This document shows, piece by piece, positions 35,663 to 43,829 of a stretch of DNA of 64,000 bases. Below the pieces are notes generated by a model that was not told where the DNA came from, made no database searches, and saw only the letters and a program-made list of their open reading frames with translations. How positions within the stretch are numbered: the stretch's first letter is position 1; every line of letters starts with the position of its first letter. Position numbers and translations under genes: made by a program. Source of the stretch: Pseudomonas wuhanensis (GTDB lineage: Bacteria; Pseudomonadota; Gammaproteobacteria; Pseudomonadales; Pseudomonadaceae). The stretch is taken from positions 4,464,001 to 4,528,000 of the forward strand of contig NZ_CP117430.1 in the NCBI RefSeq assembly GCF_030687395.1. The letters run 5' to 3'.

Positions 35663-36763
35663 ATGGTAACGGACATCATCGAAAGATCGTCCCGACCCTT
35701 GGCGCAAAACGATGACGCCCAGAGCGTCATCGTTTTCGACATCGGTGGAACGCATTTTCGCTCTGGGCACTTTTCCCCTGAGCGAGGTCTTTCAAACGTC
35801 ATCTCTGAACCGGCAACCAGCTTTTTGACTCATTCAAGGCTCAGTGCTCGCGAACTCAAGGATGTGCTGCTTGAGTATCTGGTCGTAACGGCACGCCAGT
35901 CGGGTCTGCGCCATGCATCGATTTCACTCGGAGCAGCAATGAATGCCAGAACGGGACTGGTCTACGGTTCCGGGCCACTCTGGGGCTCCGATACAACGCC
36001 CTTTGACTTGCGCAGCGAACTCGCTGACAAGGCGCCCGATATCACCTGGCACAGCCTCAACGATGTCACGGCGGTGCTGTTGCACTACGCCAGTCTGAAT
36101 CGGCACAGCGACTTGCGAAAAATCCTGCTGATGACCGTCAGTTCAGGGATCGCCTGCCGAACCATCGACATGCGCAACGGCCGGATTCCAGTGGACGATG
36201 TCGGGTTGCAGGGGGAAATCGGTCACCTGCCTGTGGCATTGCCTGGCGGCCCGAACGGCGGATGCTTGGAGTTGCCCTGTGACTGCGGCGGCCAGAACCA
36301 CCTGGCGGCTTTCTCGTCAGGGCGCGGCATGAAGAAACTGCATGACGCGTTAGCCAAGAGCCAGCCTTCGAGGTGGACATCTTCGGCCATGCACCGCCTG
36401 ATGGATGTCGGTTGCGGGCATGAAGAAGCATTGCAAATGGCCCTTGAACGGCATGACGAATATGCCGAAAACCTGTTGTACCTAGCCACCCGACCGATCG
36501 CCAATGTGGTGCGGTATGCCCTGGCACTTGACCCGGAGATCGACCGGGTCGTGTTCGTCGGAGGCGTCAGTGTCAATCTGGAGTCCCACTATCTGCGTCT
36601 ATTGAACCGGCATTTTCAGGAAACCGGGCTGTACCTCACCAGCCAGCGCCTTCCCCACTACATCATGGACCGCATTGCGATTGCCAGACCCGAGCAGGCC
36701 GATGGACTGACAGGTGCGGGTCTTTATGCACGTCAGGTTCTGGAGCAACACGCTCATGAATGA
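35663..36763 (+). CDS. ROK-like sugar/cyclitol kinase
   Basis: A 366-residue kinase of the ROK/glucokinase type. The phosphate-binding motif is VFDIGGTHFRSG at about 24-35. A zinc-type cluster of cysteines with histidine follows (GGCLELPCDCGGQNH), then the adenosine motif region VVFVGGVSVNLES. The catalytic aspartate region appears as LNDVTAVLLHYA. The ATG at 35663 has GAGG upstream. In acarbose and validamycin pathways, kinases AcbM and ValC phosphorylate the 7-hydroxyl of EEVS-derived cyclitols, and a gene in this position next to an EEVS-type cyclase probably does the same. Its stop overlaps the next start. Confidence 0.83.
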   Translation: MVTDIIERSSRPLAQNDDAQSVIVFDIGGTHFRSGHFSPERGLSNVISEPATSFLTHSRLSARELKDVLLEYLVVTARQSGLRHASISLGAAMNARTGLVYGSGPLWGSDTTPFDLRSELADKAPDITWHSLNDVTAVLLHYASLNRHSDLRKILLMTVSSGIACRTIDMRNGRIPVDDVGLQGEIGHLPVALPGGPNGGCLELPCDCGGQNHLAAFSSGRGMKKLHDALAKSQPSRWTSSAMHRLMDVGCGHEEALQMALERHDEYAENLLYLATRPIANVVRYALALDPEIDRVVFVGGVSVNLESHYLRLLNRHFQETGLYLTSQRLPHYIMDRIAIARPEQADGLTGAGLYARQVLEQHAHE

Positions 36764-37955
36764 AAGCCTGAACACTGCCAACACTCACCTGGTCATAGCG
36801 CGCGACGGTCAACAGGTGTCGCTACAAGTCATGCCCACGCCGCGTATCGGTACCGGGGAGTTGCTGATAGCACCGTTGATTGCCGGGTTGTGTGGCACCG
36901 ATCTGCAGATTCTGCGCAGGGAACGCGATGATCCTGCGCGGGTGATCGGGCACGAAGGTGTGGCCCGCATCGTTCAGGTCGGGTCGCAAGTCCCCGGGCA
37001 CCTGCGCGAAGGCATGAACGTCATCATCAACCCTACCCATCCGAGCAATCCGCAAATGCTGCTGGGTCACCAACTGGACGGGATGTTTCAGCAGTACGTG
37101 AGGATCCCGTCGGCCATTGTCGAGGCGGGCCTCGTCGTACCGTTGCCAGTGGATCTGCCCACACGCCTCGCTCCGCTGATCGAGCCCCTGGCCTGTGTGA
37201 TCTATGCGCTGGAGTTGATGCTGGCGCGTAAACCTGCGGGGCCGCTGATCATCTATGGCGATGGCATCATCGGCCATCTCGCCGCACTGGTCGCCAAGCG
37301 GTATCTGGGGATCTGGACCCGAGTGGTGATGGTTCACCACGGCATCCGGGGCCTGCGCTGGAGTGAAAACAACAACTTCCGTTTCGACAGTCATCTGCTG
37401 TTCGATGATCTGGGTTCCGGCCTGACACTGGCGATGCAAGACCGCCCCGTCGCTGCGCTCATTGCCACCCCACGCAGTGCGACGCTCGCCTGCCTGGAAC
37501 ATGCCGTGACTCACTTGGCGAACAACGGGGTGATTGACCTTCTCGGTGGCGTGCCGAGCGGCTCGCGACTGTCATCTCTGCCCGAGTTAGGGGACATCGG
37601 CGAAATACGTACTCACAACTGTGGCGGCTTTCCTGAGCAGGGTCATTTCACTGCGGTCACCACCAACGAGCAAAAACCACTGATGCTCTACGGCCATCGA
37701 GGTGTGTCGAGCGCAAGGTTGGTCGAAGCAACACAGGTCCTGAAACAAACCCCGAGTGTGTTTTCACGCCTCGTCACCCACCTGCTGACACTTCCCCAGG
37801 CCGCAGAACTCATGCAGCAGATCGCTTGGTGCGGCGAACGTGAAATCGATGGTGAACGGTTCATGAAAGTCGGCATTGAAATCTCCCCCTGTACCAGCCT
37901 TCTCAAAGCTGACGTCCCCCACGAACACTTCGGAGAATTACCATGCTCGGCATGA
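36756..37955 (+). CDS. Zinc-type medium-chain alcohol dehydrogenase without structural-zinc cysteines
   Basis: A 399-residue medium-chain dehydrogenase. The catalytic-zinc cysteine lies in GLCGTDLQIL, and GHEGVARIVQVG is the GHE motif. A degenerate Rossmann segment, IIYGDGIIGHLAALVAKRYLG, is also present. The lobe that normally holds four cysteines for the structural zinc contains none (NVIINPTHPSNPQMLLGHQLDGMF region). The chosen ATG at 36756 overlaps the kinase stop by eight bases (ATGAATGA), indicating translational coupling. The in-frame ORF start at 36714 is rejected. By context it oxidises or reduces a ring hydroxyl of a cyclitol phosphate, a role comparable to AcbL; this is inference. 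Confidence 0.82.
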   Translation: MNESLNTANTHLVIARDGQQVSLQVMPTPRIGTGELLIAPLIAGLCGTDLQILRRERDDPARVIGHEGVARIVQVGSQVPGHLREGMNVIINPTHPSNPQMLLGHQLDGMFQQYVRIPSAIVEAGLVVPLPVDLPTRLAPLIEPLACVIYALELMLARKPAGPLIIYGDGIIGHLAALVAKRYLGIWTRVVMVHHGIRGLRWSENNNFRFDSHLLFDDLGSGLTLAMQDRPVAALIATPRSATLACLEHAVTHLANNGVIDLLGGVPSGSRLSSLPELGDIGEIRTHNCGGFPEQGHFTAVTTNEQKPLMLYGHRGVSSARLVEATQVLKQTPSVFSRLVTHLLTLPQAAELMQQIAWCGEREIDGERFMKVGIEISPCTSLLKADVPHEHFGELPCSA

Positions 37956-38719
37956 CCAAGGCTTCGCCTCGCAGCAACACCGTATTTGTCATGGGCGGCT
38001 CCACCGGCATCGGCCGTGGCATCGCTCAGGCCTTGTTGGGTGCAGGGTTGCAGGTGGTGGTGTTCAGCCGTTCCAGCCCCACCGACCAGCCAGGCCTTGA
38101 GGGTGTGATCTGGCGACCAATCGACCTCACCGATCCCGGTGAAAGTCGTCAGCGCCTGGACGCTGCAGTCCAGGAGTTCGGCAGCACGCTGGATGCGGTA
38201 TTTTACAGCGCCGTGTATTACGGCCCCAAACGAGCGCCGCTGTTGCAAGTCAGCGAACAGGAATGGCGCGATCAGCTTAACGTCAACCTGCATGGTTTAT
38301 GGCTGACTCTCGCCGCGACCCTGCCGGCCTTGCGCTTGCGCACTCCAGCGCTATTTGTCGGTGTGTCGTCGGAAGTGGTCTACAACGCTGGCCCCAATCG
38401 CTCGGGCTACGCCGCCACCAAAGCCGCGGCCGCCAGTCTGCTCGACTCCCTGGCCCAGGAGGAAGGTCCCGAGGGCGTACGGGTGGTGCAAGTGCTCCCG
38501 GAAAAAATGGTCGATACCGCTGGTATTCGCCAACGTCGTCCGGCAACCTTCGACTATTCAGACTACATGACCCCGCAGACCTTCCAGTCAATCACCCTGA
38601 ACCTATACAACAGTCGTGGTGAGGGTTTCCACGGTGACAGCCTGGTGGTCGGGCATAACGGGGATGCCTGGCGGGTCGAAGAAGCGCCTCCGGCGTCTCA
38701 AAGCAAGCAGTCTGCCTGA
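37943..38719 (+). CDS. Short-chain dehydrogenase/reductase (SDR)
   Basis: A 258-residue classical SDR. The cofactor motif GGSTGIGRG is near residue 18. The catalytic serine lies in VGVSSEVVYN and the Tyr-x3-Lys pair in SGYAATKAAA. The ATG at 37943 lies seven bases after GGAGA and overlaps the dehydrogenase stop by 13 bases, so the genes are coupled. Acarbose and validamycin clusters also pair an SDR with a zinc-type dehydrogenase. It may set the stereochemistry of a ring carbonyl, although the residues that decide substrate cannot be read here. Confidence 0.9.
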   Translation: MLGMTKASPRSNTVFVMGGSTGIGRGIAQALLGAGLQVVVFSRSSPTDQPGLEGVIWRPIDLTDPGESRQRLDAAVQEFGSTLDAVFYSAVYYGPKRAPLLQVSEQEWRDQLNVNLHGLWLTLAATLPALRLRTPALFVGVSSEVVYNAGPNRSGYAATKAAAASLLDSLAQEEGPEGVRVVQVLPEKMVDTAGIRQRRPATFDYSDYMTPQTFQSITLNLYNSRGEGFHGDSLVVGHNGDAWRVEEAPPASQSKQSA

Positions 38720-39534
38720 TGCTCGCCTCCACGCTATCTAACAGCATGCCGCGTATTGCCCTGGCAGACTGGCGGCTGCCCTTCAACGGCTCGCAAGCGC
38801 TGGGTTTCACCGCCTGGTGCGGGCTACATGATATTCAGATCGACTTCGGCGGCCCCGGCCGCGCACCGTCCCTGGACAGCGTGAGCCGACTCAGGGCGAT
38901 CAGGGACGCGAGCATCGCTCACGACGTGAACGTTCTAGCCGTGGCTTGCAACCAGATGAATGATCTGGGGCTGCACAGCGCGGTTCATTCGCCTGTGGGC
39001 GAAAAGGTGCGCTCACTGGTCATGCAAACCCTGGACGCGGCGGCTTTCCTGGGGGCTTCGATGGTCTTTTTCCCAAGCTTTCGGAAAAGTGCGATTGGTG
39101 ATCGGCAGACCCTGGAGGCCACCGCACGCCTGCTCCAATGGGCCTGTGAACAGGGCGAGCAACGAGCCTTGTTGGTCGCCAATGAAAACGATCTGGATGT
39201 TCAGGCGTCACGACGGCTTGTGGAACACGTCAACCAACGCAATTTCAGATTGATACTCGACACCTACAACCCGGTAAAGGTCGGCGTTCGGCCATCAACC
39301 CTGATTCTGGAACTGCCCTCGGTCTTTGCCTCGCAGGTTCATGTCAAGGACGGTCGATCAGGCCTCGATGCCTCGGTACCCCTGGGTTTTGGCGACGGTT
39401 CGGTTGCCGAAACCCTGGACACCTTGCGTGATATCCAGTCGTTCGACACCTATGTACTGGAAAACGATTACCGCTGCGGCGACCCCGCCCACCTGCAACA
39501 CGATCTCGGCTGGCTGCTCAATGCCACACGCTGA
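38719..39534 (+). CDS. TIM-barrel sugar-phosphate isomerase/epimerase family protein
   Basis: A 271-residue xylose-isomerase-like TIM barrel. Conserved acidic and His residues of the metal site fall at strand ends: NENDLDV, ILDTYNPVKVG, SQVHVKDGR and YVLENDYRCG. The ATG shares its A with the SDR stop (TGATG). In the acarbose pathway a 2-epimerase (AcbO) acts on 2-epi-5-epi-valiolone 7-phosphate. This protein is the only isomerase-type enzyme in the operon and is the natural candidate for such a step, but I cannot claim sequence homology to AcbO. Confidence 0.8.
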   Translation: MLASTLSNSMPRIALADWRLPFNGSQALGFTAWCGLHDIQIDFGGPGRAPSLDSVSRLRAIRDASIAHDVNVLAVACNQMNDLGLHSAVHSPVGEKVRSLVMQTLDAAAFLGASMVFFPSFRKSAIGDRQTLEATARLLQWACEQGEQRALLVANENDLDVQASRRLVEHVNQRNFRLILDTYNPVKVGVRPSTLILELPSVFASQVHVKDGRSGLDASVPLGFGDGSVAETLDTLRDIQSFDTYVLENDYRCGDPAHLQHDLGWLLNATR

Positions 39535-39563
39535 CCCACCTCATTTGAACGAGAGTCATAAAC

Positions 39564-40265
39564 ATGCAATTGAAATCCGGATTACTCATCAAGGCCGACG
39601 CTCTGCTCTTTGACATGGACGGCACATTGGTCGACTCCACCGCCGTCGTGGAACGCACCTGGGGACGCTTCGCCGAACGCCACGGATTGAATCCGGTCGA
39701 GGTACTGCATGCCGCCCACGGTCGCAGAACCGCGGAAACGGTCGAAATGTTCGCGCCACCCGGCGTTGATACCGACGCGGAAACCGCCCGAATCGTTGCC
39801 GAGGAAATCGCCGACACTGAAGGTATTGTCGAAGTGCCAGGCGCCCGACGTTTTCTGCAACGACTACCCGCCAATCGATGGGCAGTGGTGACCTCGGCGA
39901 GCCGCGAACTGGCCCTGCGCCGCATGAAGGCAGCCGGTGTCCCCATCCCCCCCATACTGATCAGCGCAGAAGATGTCTCTTCCGGCAAACCCGCGCCTGA
40001 AGGATACTTGGCGGCTGCACAGGCATTGGGCGTCGCACCTTGTGACTGTCTGAGCTTCGAGGACGCCAGAGCCGGCCTCGAGTCCGCTCACGCCGCCGGC
40101 ACCCGGGTCATTGCACTGGCGACCACGTTAAGTGCCGATGATTTGCGCGAGGAAGACTGGATTCCGGACTTCAGCGTGCTGGGTTTGCTCGACAACAGTG
40201 GCACTGCGTTGCACGTGTCGGTGCTGCCGACTCACACAGAGCAGCCCGTGACGACGCCCGCCTGA
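39564..40265 (+). CDS. HAD-superfamily phosphatase
   Basis: A 233-residue subfamily IA HAD phosphatase. Motif I is FDMDGTLVDS with both aspartates (D17, D19), motif II is VTSAS, the lysine lies in SSGKPAPEGYL, and motif IV is SFEDARAGLESA. Such enzymes remove phosphate from small sugars and polyols (glycerol-3-phosphatase and phosphoglucomutase-like relatives). In the operon it would remove the phosphate added by the ROK-like kinase, giving a free cyclitol. Acarbose and validamycin clusters contain comparable HAD genes. A GAGAG sequence precedes the ATG. Confidence 0.88.
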   Translation: MQLKSGLLIKADALLFDMDGTLVDSTAVVERTWGRFAERHGLNPVEVLHAAHGRRTAETVEMFAPPGVDTDAETARIVAEEIADTEGIVEVPGARRFLQRLPANRWAVVTSASRELALRRMKAAGVPIPPILISAEDVSSGKPAPEGYLAAAQALGVAPCDCLSFEDARAGLESAHAAGTRVIALATTLSADDLREEDWIPDFSVLGLLDNSGTALHVSVLPTHTEQPVTTPA

Positions 40266-40310
40266 CAGCTAACGCAGCCTTGAAAATGGATGATGGACAG
40301 GTGAATGGAT

Positions 40311-41414
40311 ATGCATAAACAGGAAGTACGTGCGTTAACCGGATTGCGCGGCATGGCAGCCGTTCTGGTCATGCTCTATCACTTCAACACCGGCCAGTTA
40401 CTGGAAGGTAGCCTGGGTAACCTCATGGGCAACTGCTACCTGATGGTGGACCTGTTTCTGGTGTTGTCGGGATTTGTGTTAACGCTCAACTACGGGCACC
40501 TGTTCGAGCACTCGCTCAAGATGCCGCAGATTCTGAGTTTTCTGTACCGGCGCCTGTCACGCATCTATCCGTTGTATGCCGTCATGACCCTCACCGCTTC
40601 GATACTGGTGGCCAACTCACTGATGGATCGCTGGCCGGGGCCGCCGGTACCGGTCAGCGCACTCATCAACCTGACAATGCTGCAAACCCTGGTCAATGTT
40701 CCAACCCTCGATACCCCGGGGTGGTCGGTCAGTGCGGAATGGATGGCCAGCCTCTGCTTCCCGTTCATTGTCCTGGCGCTGCTCAGACGTTCCTGGCCGG
40801 CGAACCTGCTGGCCATGTTGGGCGCTTTGTTGATGCTGCCGTTGATTGCCCACTCGCCGGCGCTGATCGACGAGCCCAAACGTTCAGGACTTCTGGACAT
40901 CTGGCACTACGGGACGCCGTACCCGGTCATTCGCTGCCTGGCGGATTTTGTCATGGGCGTTATCGCGTACCGCGCGCTGGAGTTCGGCTGGACCCGACGA
41001 GTGCTGGGCAATCCATGGTTTGCAGGCCTCATTTGCCTGGGGACCGTGGTTCTGATGACGTTCAAGCACGCGGATATCCTCATCGTCGCCTGCTTCCCCC
41101 TGCTGATTCTGGCACTGCAGGCCGGCAACAACCTCCCGGCGCGGATCATCGGCGGGCAGCCGTTTTATGGGTTGGGGGTGATTTCGTACAGCATTTACCT
41201 GGTGCACAACCAGCTCAACTATTTCATGCATGACCTGGCACGCGCCCTGACTCAGGCCGGGCTGGGTACTAACAGCGCCACTGCGGTCTCGATCGCGGTG
41301 TTCGCGAGTGTGGGGATACTGATCGCCCGCCTCACCTACCGCCTCATCGAGCAGCCGGCCATGCGCTACCTGCGCAAAACGCGGCTGTCCCGTGAAGTGT
41401 CGGTGACGGGCTGA
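40311..41414 (+). CDS. Acyltransferase-3 family membrane protein (OafA/YrhL type)
   Basis: A 367-residue polytopic inner-membrane O-acyltransferase. The N-terminal signature is RALTGLRGMAAVLVMLYHFNTG with the conserved histidine, followed by VDLFLVLSGFVLTL and FLYRRLSRIYPLY. About ten helices are predicted, with YSIYLVHNQLNYF in the late part. Family members transfer acetyl or other acyl groups to sugars and lipids at the membrane. As last gene in the cyclitol operon it could acylate the product or a conjugate. The ATG at 40311 fits GGACAGG at nine bases better than the ATG at 40305. Its stop is three bases from the convergent MerR stop. Confidence 0.85.
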   Translation: MHKQEVRALTGLRGMAAVLVMLYHFNTGQLLEGSLGNLMGNCYLMVDLFLVLSGFVLTLNYGHLFEHSLKMPQILSFLYRRLSRIYPLYAVMTLTASILVANSLMDRWPGPPVPVSALINLTMLQTLVNVPTLDTPGWSVSAEWMASLCFPFIVLALLRRSWPANLLAMLGALLMLPLIAHSPALIDEPKRSGLLDIWHYGTPYPVIRCLADFVMGVIAYRALEFGWTRRVLGNPWFAGLICLGTVVLMTFKHADILIVACFPLLILALQAGNNLPARIIGGQPFYGLGVISYSIYLVHNQLNYFMHDLARALTQAGLGTNSATAVSIAVFASVGILIARLTYRLIEQPAMRYLRKTRLSREVSVTG

Positions 41415-41416
41415 TC

Positions 41417-41827
41417 TCAGGCGTAAGCCACACTGCCGGACTCCCACATCGAGTTCGGCAGTACTTCGGGAATGTCCATCTGACCGGTTTCATCCAGGTA
41501 CTGTTCGAGAATCGACAGCGCCCGTGACTGATCTTCGATGGTCTGCTGCAACTTGAGCCGCTGATCCTTGAGCGTGGCGACAATTAGCGGGCAAGGATCG
41601 AACCTGACCGGCTGACTGATGATACAGGGCATTAACACCCTAATGACATTGAGCGTCAGTCCGGCTTCCTGAAGCGCCTTGATGTTCTTGAGAATGGAAA
41701 TGTCATTCTGACAATAGTCGCGATAGCCCGAAGACAGACGCATCGGACGTATCAGTCCTTGCTCTTCGTAATAACGGAGCATGCGTGCACTCACACCAGA
41801 CTTCTTCGACAGTTCATTGATCTTCAT
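41417..41827 (-). CDS. MerR-family transcriptional regulator
   Basis: A 136-residue MerR regulator. The winged helix domain is at residues 1-70 (KINELSKKSGVSARMLRYYEEQGLI, then GYRDYCQNDISILKNI). A coiled-coil dimerisation helix of about 90-120 (KDQRLKLQQTIEDQSRALSILEQYL) is followed by a short tail with no cysteine pair. That favours a small-molecule rather than a metal ligand. It overlaps the upstream NUDIX gene by four bases (ATGA). It sits at the end of the cyclitol operon, whose promoter has MerR-type geometry, so it is a good candidate local regulator. Confidence 0.9.
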   Translation of the reverse strand: MKINELSKKSGVSARMLRYYEEQGLIRPMRLSSGYRDYCQNDISILKNIKALQEAGLTLNVIRVLMPCIISQPVRFDPCPLIVATLKDQRLKLQQTIEDQSRALSILEQYLDETGQMDIPEVLPNSMWESGSVAYA

Positions 41828-42447
41828 GTGGGCGTCCTTGCTTCAAATTGACTGGACATCGATGGGCATTGCCCTGCGCCACCGAGCGTTGCGGCGGGTT
41901 GGCACACGCTCAACAGAATCGGTACGAGGGACAGACCGTCCGTCATTTGGCCACTGGCAATCAGCTGAAAAATTTCCGCTGGCGCGAACCAGCGCACCTG
42001 CAGGACTTCGTTGGTATCGAAGCGATCCGTCGCCCACTGCACATCGTGCGCCTGATAGATCTCGAAGCGCTGATCACTGCTGCCATAGGTGGGGTGAAAT
42101 GAAATCAGCGGCGCCCAGTCCCGTGCCGTGTAACCGGTCTCTTCGAGCAGCTCGCGCCGAGCGGCCTCAAGCGGGTTTTCGTGTGGATCGACACTGCCCG
42201 AAGGCAGTCCCCAGACCCGTTTACCGACCAGAAACCGATACTGATGGATGAGCAGTATCTTGCCTTCGCGGCAGGCCAGGATGCCCACCGCCGGGCGCTC
42301 ATGGTGGACGCAAAAATAATCGATGGATTGGCCATCGGGTAATTGCACTGCATTATCCACGACTGAAAACCATGGGTTCTCATGTACAACCGTCTTCCCT
42401 GTTACCCGCCAGACAGCTGACGTGGCGTCGTTCGGCTCATCAATCAT
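41824..42447 (-). CDS. NUDIX hydrolase
   Basis: A 207-residue NUDIX protein. The Nudix box (pattern GX5EX7REUXEEXGU) is complete, starting GSVDPHENPLEAAR and ending RELLEETGYT. The flanking layout, with VCVHHERPAVGILACREGKILLIHQYR before the box, resembles ADP-sugar pyrophosphatases. The start is taken at 42447 (MIDEPNDATS); in-frame starts at 42510 and 42573 would add unrelated residues. It is translationally coupled to the MerR gene. A role in clearing a nucleotide-sugar or coupling metabolism to the MerR signal is possible but not shown. Confidence 0.83.
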   Translation of the reverse strand: MIDEPNDATSAVWRVTGKTVVHENPWFSVVDNAVQLPDGQSIDYFCVHHERPAVGILACREGKILLIHQYRFLVGKRVWGLPSGSVDPHENPLEAARRELLEETGYTARDWAPLISFHPTYGSSDQRFEIYQAHDVQWATDRFDTNEVLQVRWFAPAEIFQLIASGQMTDGLSLVPILLSVCQPAATLGGAGQCPSMSSQFEARTPT

Positions 42448-42567
42448 TTGAAAGCATCCGTGCTGTTTTTTCCGATGTGCATCATTCGGCACATGGCTGC
42501 GGTGATACATTACTGTCCCATGGCGCGTCCGGCAATACAGCGTGTAAAGCCCGGGCTTGAGCCACGC

Positions 42568-42603
42568 GGCCAACGAGGAACCGACAGCAGCCCCTCGTTG
42601 GCC
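42568..42603. terminator. Hairpin between the MFS and NUDIX genes
   Basis: A perfect 11-bp stem (GGCCAACGAGG at 42568-42578, CCTCGTTGGCC at 42593-42603) has a 14-base loop and no T run. It lies just after the MFS stop on the minus strand, so it may terminate or stabilise that mRNA. Confidence 0.45.
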
Positions 42604-42608
42604 GAGAC

Positions 42609-43829
42609 TCAGGCAGTTGCCGATGGATAACTCAGCAAGCTGCGATCACGACTCAAGAACATCCCGAGCACCATGACCAACGTCACCAGGGAAATAGTCG
42701 CAGCAACCAGTGTGATGGAGTTCAACGGCATGCCGGCATCGATGACGCGGCCACCCACCCAGGCACCGATCGCGTTGCCCAAATTGAACGCACCCACGTT
42801 GAGCGTGGACGCATAGTTGGCGGATTCGCCGGCCACACGAATGATCAGCGCTTGCAGCAACATCCCCACGCAGAACGACAGGCAACCCCACACCGCCATG
42901 TTGATAACCGCCGGATACACGAAATGACTGGTCCAGTAGAAGCTGACCAGCGCTGCGATCAGGGCCATCAGTGTCAGCACCAGCGAACGGGTCAGGCTCC
43001 AGTCAGCCAGTCTGCCGCCCAGCAGGCCGCCGACGGTGATACCCAGGCCGCACACCAGCAACGCAACGCTGGCGAACTTCGGCTCGACATGGGTCACATC
43101 CTGCAGGATCGGCACGATGTAGGTGAAAAACGCGAACATGCTCGCCGACGCCATGACGCTGGTCATCAGGCCCAGCCAGATGATCGGGCGCTTCATGCCT
43201 TGCAGATTGGTTTGTGTGTTTTTCTTGCTGGCGCTGGCCTTGGCCGGAACCAGGTACCAGACCATCAGCAGCGAAATAATGCCCAGCGCGACCACACCCA
43301 GAAACGTGGTGCGCCAACCGTAGACTTGCCCCACCAGCGACCCGACCGGAACACCCAGCACGTTGGCCAGGGTCATACCGGTGAACATCAGGGTCATGGC
43401 CCGCCCTTCCTTGCCAGGAGGTGCGATACGCGACGCCAGAACCGCCGCCATACCGATGAACGATGCATGACTGAACGCGGTAAACACTCGGGCGACGATC
43501 AGCGAATTGAATCCGGGAGCGATCATGCAGGCAATGTTGCCCACCGTAAAAATCGCCATCAGGATCAACAATGCGCGCTTCTCTTCCATTTTGCCGACGA
43601 GCATCGCCAGCAACGGCCCGCCCACTACCACACCCAACGCATAACCCGACACCAGATAACCGGCAGACGGGATCGACACGCCAAGGTCGGCCGATACCTG
43701 AGGCAACAGGCCCATGATGATGAACTCGGCGGTGCCGATCGCAAAGGCCGCAATCGCCAACGCGAACAGCGGCCAACTCATGACGCGGTCGTCTTTCATC
43801 TGGATATTTCCATTCATCGCAATGCTCAT
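42609..43829 (-). CDS. MFS transporter, DHA1-type efflux (AraJ/YdhP-like)
   Basis: A 406-residue MFS protein with twelve predicted helices. The opening ALAIAAFAIGTAEFIIMGLLPQVSADLGVSIPSAG is typical of the arabinose/sugar and drug efflux subgroup (AraJ, YdhP, NepI). It overlaps the upstream epimerase gene by four bases (ATGA) and so forms an operon with it, divergent from a LysR gene. It could export the product of the neighbouring cyclitol cluster, but the LysR-epimerase-MFS trio may equally be an independent unit. Confidence 0.9.
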   Translation of the reverse strand: MSIAMNGNIQMKDDRVMSWPLFALAIAAFAIGTAEFIIMGLLPQVSADLGVSIPSAGYLVSGYALGVVVGGPLLAMLVGKMEEKRALLILMAIFTVGNIACMIAPGFNSLIVARVFTAFSHASFIGMAAVLASRIAPPGKEGRAMTLMFTGMTLANVLGVPVGSLVGQVYGWRTTFLGVVALGIISLLMVWYLVPAKASASKKNTQTNLQGMKRPIIWLGLMTSVMASASMFAFFTYIVPILQDVTHVEPKFASVALLVCGLGITVGGLLGGRLADWSLTRSLVLTLMALIAALVSFYWTSHFVYPAVINMAVWGCLSFCVGMLLQALIIRVAGESANYASTLNVGAFNLGNAIGAWVGGRVIDAGMPLNSITLVAATISLVTLVMVLGMFLSRDRSLLSYPSATA

